Source of the DNA: Chitinophagaceae bacterium | GTDB taxonomy: Bacteria; Bacteroidota; Bacteroidia; Chitinophagales; Chitinophagaceae | DNA length: 9,183 nucleotides | Assembly: GCA_019454915.1 (NCBI GenBank) | Contig: JACFNM010000161.1 | Location: forward strand, 1-9,183 | Direction: 5' to 3' | In this document: in pieces, positions 7,505 through 9,183 of the stretch | How the letters are laid out: each line of letters starts with the position of its first letter | Numbering within the stretch: position 1 is the first letter of the stretch | The notes under the pieces: generated by a model | Database searches by the model: none | The model's input: the letters and a program-made list of their open reading frames with translations, nothing else | What the model was told of the DNA's origin: nothing | Translations under genes and position numbers: made by a program

Positions 7505-8806
7505 ATGAGCTATAACCGTCTGCTATATTTCTTTTCAACAATCGAATCAACGACGCGGGGCAGCAGTATTTTTTCTAAAAAATCATCATTCATTTTTCTT
7601 CTTCTCCTCCTTGGCGGCTTATTACAGGCACAGCCCTATGATATGCTGTTGAAAGGAGGATACGTCATTGACCCGAAGAACAACATAGACAAAAAAATGG
7701 ATGTAGCGATCTCGGGCAAGACCATAGCTAAAGTGGCTGCAGATATTCCGGAAACTGACGCCAGGAAGGTACTGCAGGTAGAAGGATTGTTTGTGACACC
7801 GGGATTTATTGATATACATTCTCACGTATTCGTGGGTAGCAATGACGGGTTCGCCGACGGATTCAACAGTGTTTCTCCTGATGATTTCAGTTTTAAGTCG
7901 GGAGTCACTACTATGGTGGATGCCGGCACCTCGGGCTGGACTAACTTCGCCCTATTTAAGAAGCACGTCATTGACCGGTCACGAACGCGTGTACTGGCTT
8001 TTCTGGAGGTAGCCGATTCGGGATTTAGTGCAGGAAATGCAGCAGCAAGAGATTTGACAAAACTCAATCCCAAAAATATCTCAGAAACTATCCGTAAATA
8101 TCCTGAACATATTGTAGGAATCTGTATCGGGCATTATGACGGAGACGACTGGACTATTTTTGACAAGGCCAGGGAAGCAGCCAATGCTGTCGGCGTGCCT
8201 ATTCTTGTAGAATGTCATTTACCCAAATTTTCGTTGGAAGGTCAGCTAAACCACATGCGGCCGGGAGACATCATTACCCATGCTTATGAAAAAGTTTCGG
8301 AAAGGATGCCGGTGGTAGATGAAAATGGCAAAGTGAGACCTTTTGTTCTTGAGGCGCGTAACAGAGGCGTTCTTTTTGATGTTGGCCATGGTGGAGCGGG
8401 TTTCTGGTTCAGCCAGGCGATTCCGGCACTCAGGCAGGGTCTCCTGCCCAACTCCTTTGGCACGGACTTTCATCGGTTCAGTATGAATGCCGGCATGAAG
8501 GATATGCTGAATGTGATGTCAAAATATCTCAACATGGGCATGAGCCTTTCTGATGTGATCACCAGAGCCACCTGGTATCCGGCAAGGTCTATTCACCGCG
8601 AGGACTTAGGCAATTTGAGTGAAAGCTCAGTAGCCGATATTGCAGTTGTTGGATTAACCCGGGGGCAATTCGGATTTATTGACGCGGGTAATAATAAGAT
8701 AAAGGGCACCAGAAAATTTGTGGCAGAAATGACCATTCGTGAAGGTAAGATAGTATGGGACCTAAACGGTATTAGTGCAACGCAGTATAATGCTGATACG
8801 CATTAA
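7505..8806 (+). CDS. Exported COG3964-type amidohydrolase, paralogue 2, with altered metal site
   Basis: Tandem duplicate of the preceding gene, 44 bases downstream, 433 residues. In the block from residue 45 to 111, 45 of 67 positions are identical to paralogue 1 by my count. The start at ATG 7505 gives a long polar n-region, then SKKSSFIFLLLLLGGLLQAQ (25-43), a signal-peptide core with a likely cut after LQA; no other in-frame ATG precedes the mature domain. HSH at 105 and 107, H259 in ITHAY and D321 in GTDFH are kept. However, the bridging lysine position is C207 (IVGICIGHY; TGT at 8123-8125), and the fifth-strand position is E236 (LVECH). The remainder, including VGHGGAGFWFSQAIPALRQG, LNMGM and the closing RGQFGFIDAG, is full length with no frameshift, so this looks like a functional enzyme with changed metal chemistry or specificity, not decay. 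The stop TAA is followed by a weak hairpin. Confidence 0.88.
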   Translation: MSYNRLLYFFSTIESTTRGSSIFSKKSSFIFLLLLLGGLLQAQPYDMLLKGGYVIDPKNNIDKKMDVAISGKTIAKVAADIPETDARKVLQVEGLFVTPGFIDIHSHVFVGSNDGFADGFNSVSPDDFSFKSGVTTMVDAGTSGWTNFALFKKHVIDRSRTRVLAFLEVADSGFSAGNAAARDLTKLNPKNISETIRKYPEHIVGICIGHYDGDDWTIFDKAREAANAVGVPILVECHLPKFSLEGQLNHMRPGDIITHAYEKVSERMPVVDENGKVRPFVLEARNRGVLFDVGHGGAGFWFSQAIPALRQGLLPNSFGTDFHRFSMNAGMKDMLNVMSKYLNMGMSLSDVITRATWYPARSIHREDLGNLSESSVADIAVVGLTRGQFGFIDAGNNKIKGTRKFVAEMTIREGKIVWDLNGISATQYNADTH

Positions 8807-8834
8807 CCGATACGGCCGCCACAGGAGCCGGGTT
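8805..8834 (+). terminator. Weak stem-loop after the last amidohydrolase gene
   Basis: AACC (8805-8808) and CGGC (8813-8816) can pair with GCCG (8827-8830) and GGTT (8831-8834), leaving a 4-base bulge and a 10-base loop, followed by CTTTATTG and a later TTCTTTT. It is in the right place to end the cluster, but the stem is short and interrupted. Confidence 0.3.
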
Positions 8835-8836
8835 CT

Positions 8837-8929
8837 TTATTGTAATTCTTTTAAGGTTTTTAACGACAGAATGTTGTATTTCGGGTTCTCGTTTTTGAAT
8901 TTAGCAAGAAGTCGTGATACAAAATCACC
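8837..8929 (-). pseudogene. Possible 3' remnant of an unidentified gene on the minus strand
   Basis: Read on the minus strand from 8929 down to a TAA at 8837-8839, the frame gives a 30-residue tail beginning GDFVSRLLAKFKNEN and ending SLKTLKELQ. Its mix of Lys, Glu, Asn, Leu and Tyr, and AAA/GAA/TTA codons, look like genuine coding sequence. Upstream, the same frame stays open only to a TGA at 8990-8992 and becomes composition-poor, with no good start codon. This suggests the cut-off end of a gene, not an intact small protein. I do not recognise the family; it could also be chance. The rest of the 8807-9092 gap shows nothing else that I can support. Confidence 0.25.
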
Positions 8930-9057
8930 ATGAAGAAAAAGGAGAGGGAGGTGACGAACGTGCACATTCAAATAAAGGGGGAAGATACATCAGGAAACCA
9001 AAACTCCTTAATTTTGTTACAATTGTGCTTTTAAACTGTTAATTCAGACATGATAAA

Positions 9058-9088
9058 TTTTAATAAAGCCTTCAATATAGTATATTTA
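9058..9088 (+). promoter_or_regulatory. Candidate promoter for the TIGR04255-family gene
   Basis: TTTT (9058-9061) and TATATTTA (9081-9088), 19 bases apart, each differ by one base from the Bacteroidota TTTG / TAnnTTTG boxes. This would start transcription within a few bases of ATG 9093, giving a nearly leaderless message. A perfect TAATTTTG box also occurs at 9009-9016 but has no TTTG at the right distance upstream, so I prefer the first or cannot decide. Confidence 0.3.
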
Positions 9089-9092
9089 CAAT

Positions 9093-9183
9093 ATGTCGAA
9101 ATTGCCTAAAGCTCCGTTACAGGAGGTTATTTTTGAAATTCGTTGGGCCTTAAAACCCGATAAAATATCCGGGCAATTCAATG
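9093..9183 (+). CDS. TIGR04255 family protein, 3' end outside the window
   Basis: Only the first 30 codons are present. ATG 9093 begins MSKLPKAPLQEVIFEIRWAL, closely matching the conserved N-terminal K-L-P-x-A-P-L-x-E-V-I-F-E-I-R-W of the sporadically distributed TIGR04255 family. Members are usually around 250 residues, have no assigned biochemical role and turn up patchily across genomes. There is no Shine-Dalgarno sequence. The gene is separated from the catabolic cluster by 286 bases, has its own candidate promoter and is probably unrelated to sugar metabolism. It may mark the start of an accessory segment to the right. Confidence 0.75.
   Translation, partial: MSKLPKAPLQEVIFEIRWALKPDKISGQFN

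Noticed and set aside
6195..8806. Dihydroorotase or adenine deaminase assignment for the amidohydrolases
   Set aside because: These names come from distant superfamily similarity; signal peptides and the GHGGG/LNMGM/RGQFGF blocks place them in the COG3964 group, and no pyrimidine or purine genes are nearby.
8930..9034. 34-codon plus-strand ORF (MKKKEREVTNVHIQ...)
   Set aside because: Short, no ribosome-binding context or recognised family, and overlaps the opposite-strand frame; could be chance.

Overview
The window looks like a carbohydrate-catabolism locus from a Bacteroidota chromosome, probably a soil or aquatic sphingobacterial/chitinophaga-type bacterium. The clues are moderate GC, almost no Shine-Dalgarno sequences, candidate TTTG / TAnnTTTG promoter boxes, an exported sulfatase, exported COG3964-type amidohydrolases and, at the right edge, the start of a TIGR04255-family protein. 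No RNA gene, insertion sequence or CRISPR array was seen.

Layout, all main genes on the + strand: (1) 3-1469, sulfatase whose N-terminus lies off the left edge; (2) 1525-2535, Gfo/Idh/MocA oxidoreductase of the inositol 2-dehydrogenase type; a 244-base gap with a candidate promoter and a perfect 21-base inverted repeat; (3) 2780-4387, membrane-anchored cytochrome c fused to a PQQ sugar dehydrogenase-like propeller; (4) 4473-6086, SelA/DgaE-like PLP enzyme with a twin-arginine signal and an added C-terminal beta domain; a stem-loop and a 16-base palindrome; (5) and (6) 6195-7460 and 7505-8806, two tandem paralogous exported amidohydrolases. After that comes a 286-base stretch with little content (possibly a short gene remnant on the minus strand), and then the first 30 codons of a TIGR04255-family gene.

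The unusual feature is that five consecutive catabolic activities, all except the Gfo/Idh enzyme, appear to be exported or membrane-anchored; for the sulfatase this is inferred, because its N-terminus is outside the window. Read together they suggest an oxidative, non-phosphorylated, periplasmic route for a sulfated N-acyl amino sugar or similar compound: desulfation, oxidation of the aldose by the PQQ/cytochrome protein, deacylation by an amidohydrolase, and PLP-dependent ammonia elimination to a 2-keto-3-deoxy acid. This is an inference from family membership and gene order and has not been shown. Several proteins depart from their families at key residues: the PQQ domain lacks the usual catalytic His and Asp, and the second amidohydrolase has Cys where the carboxylated metal-bridging Lys is expected.
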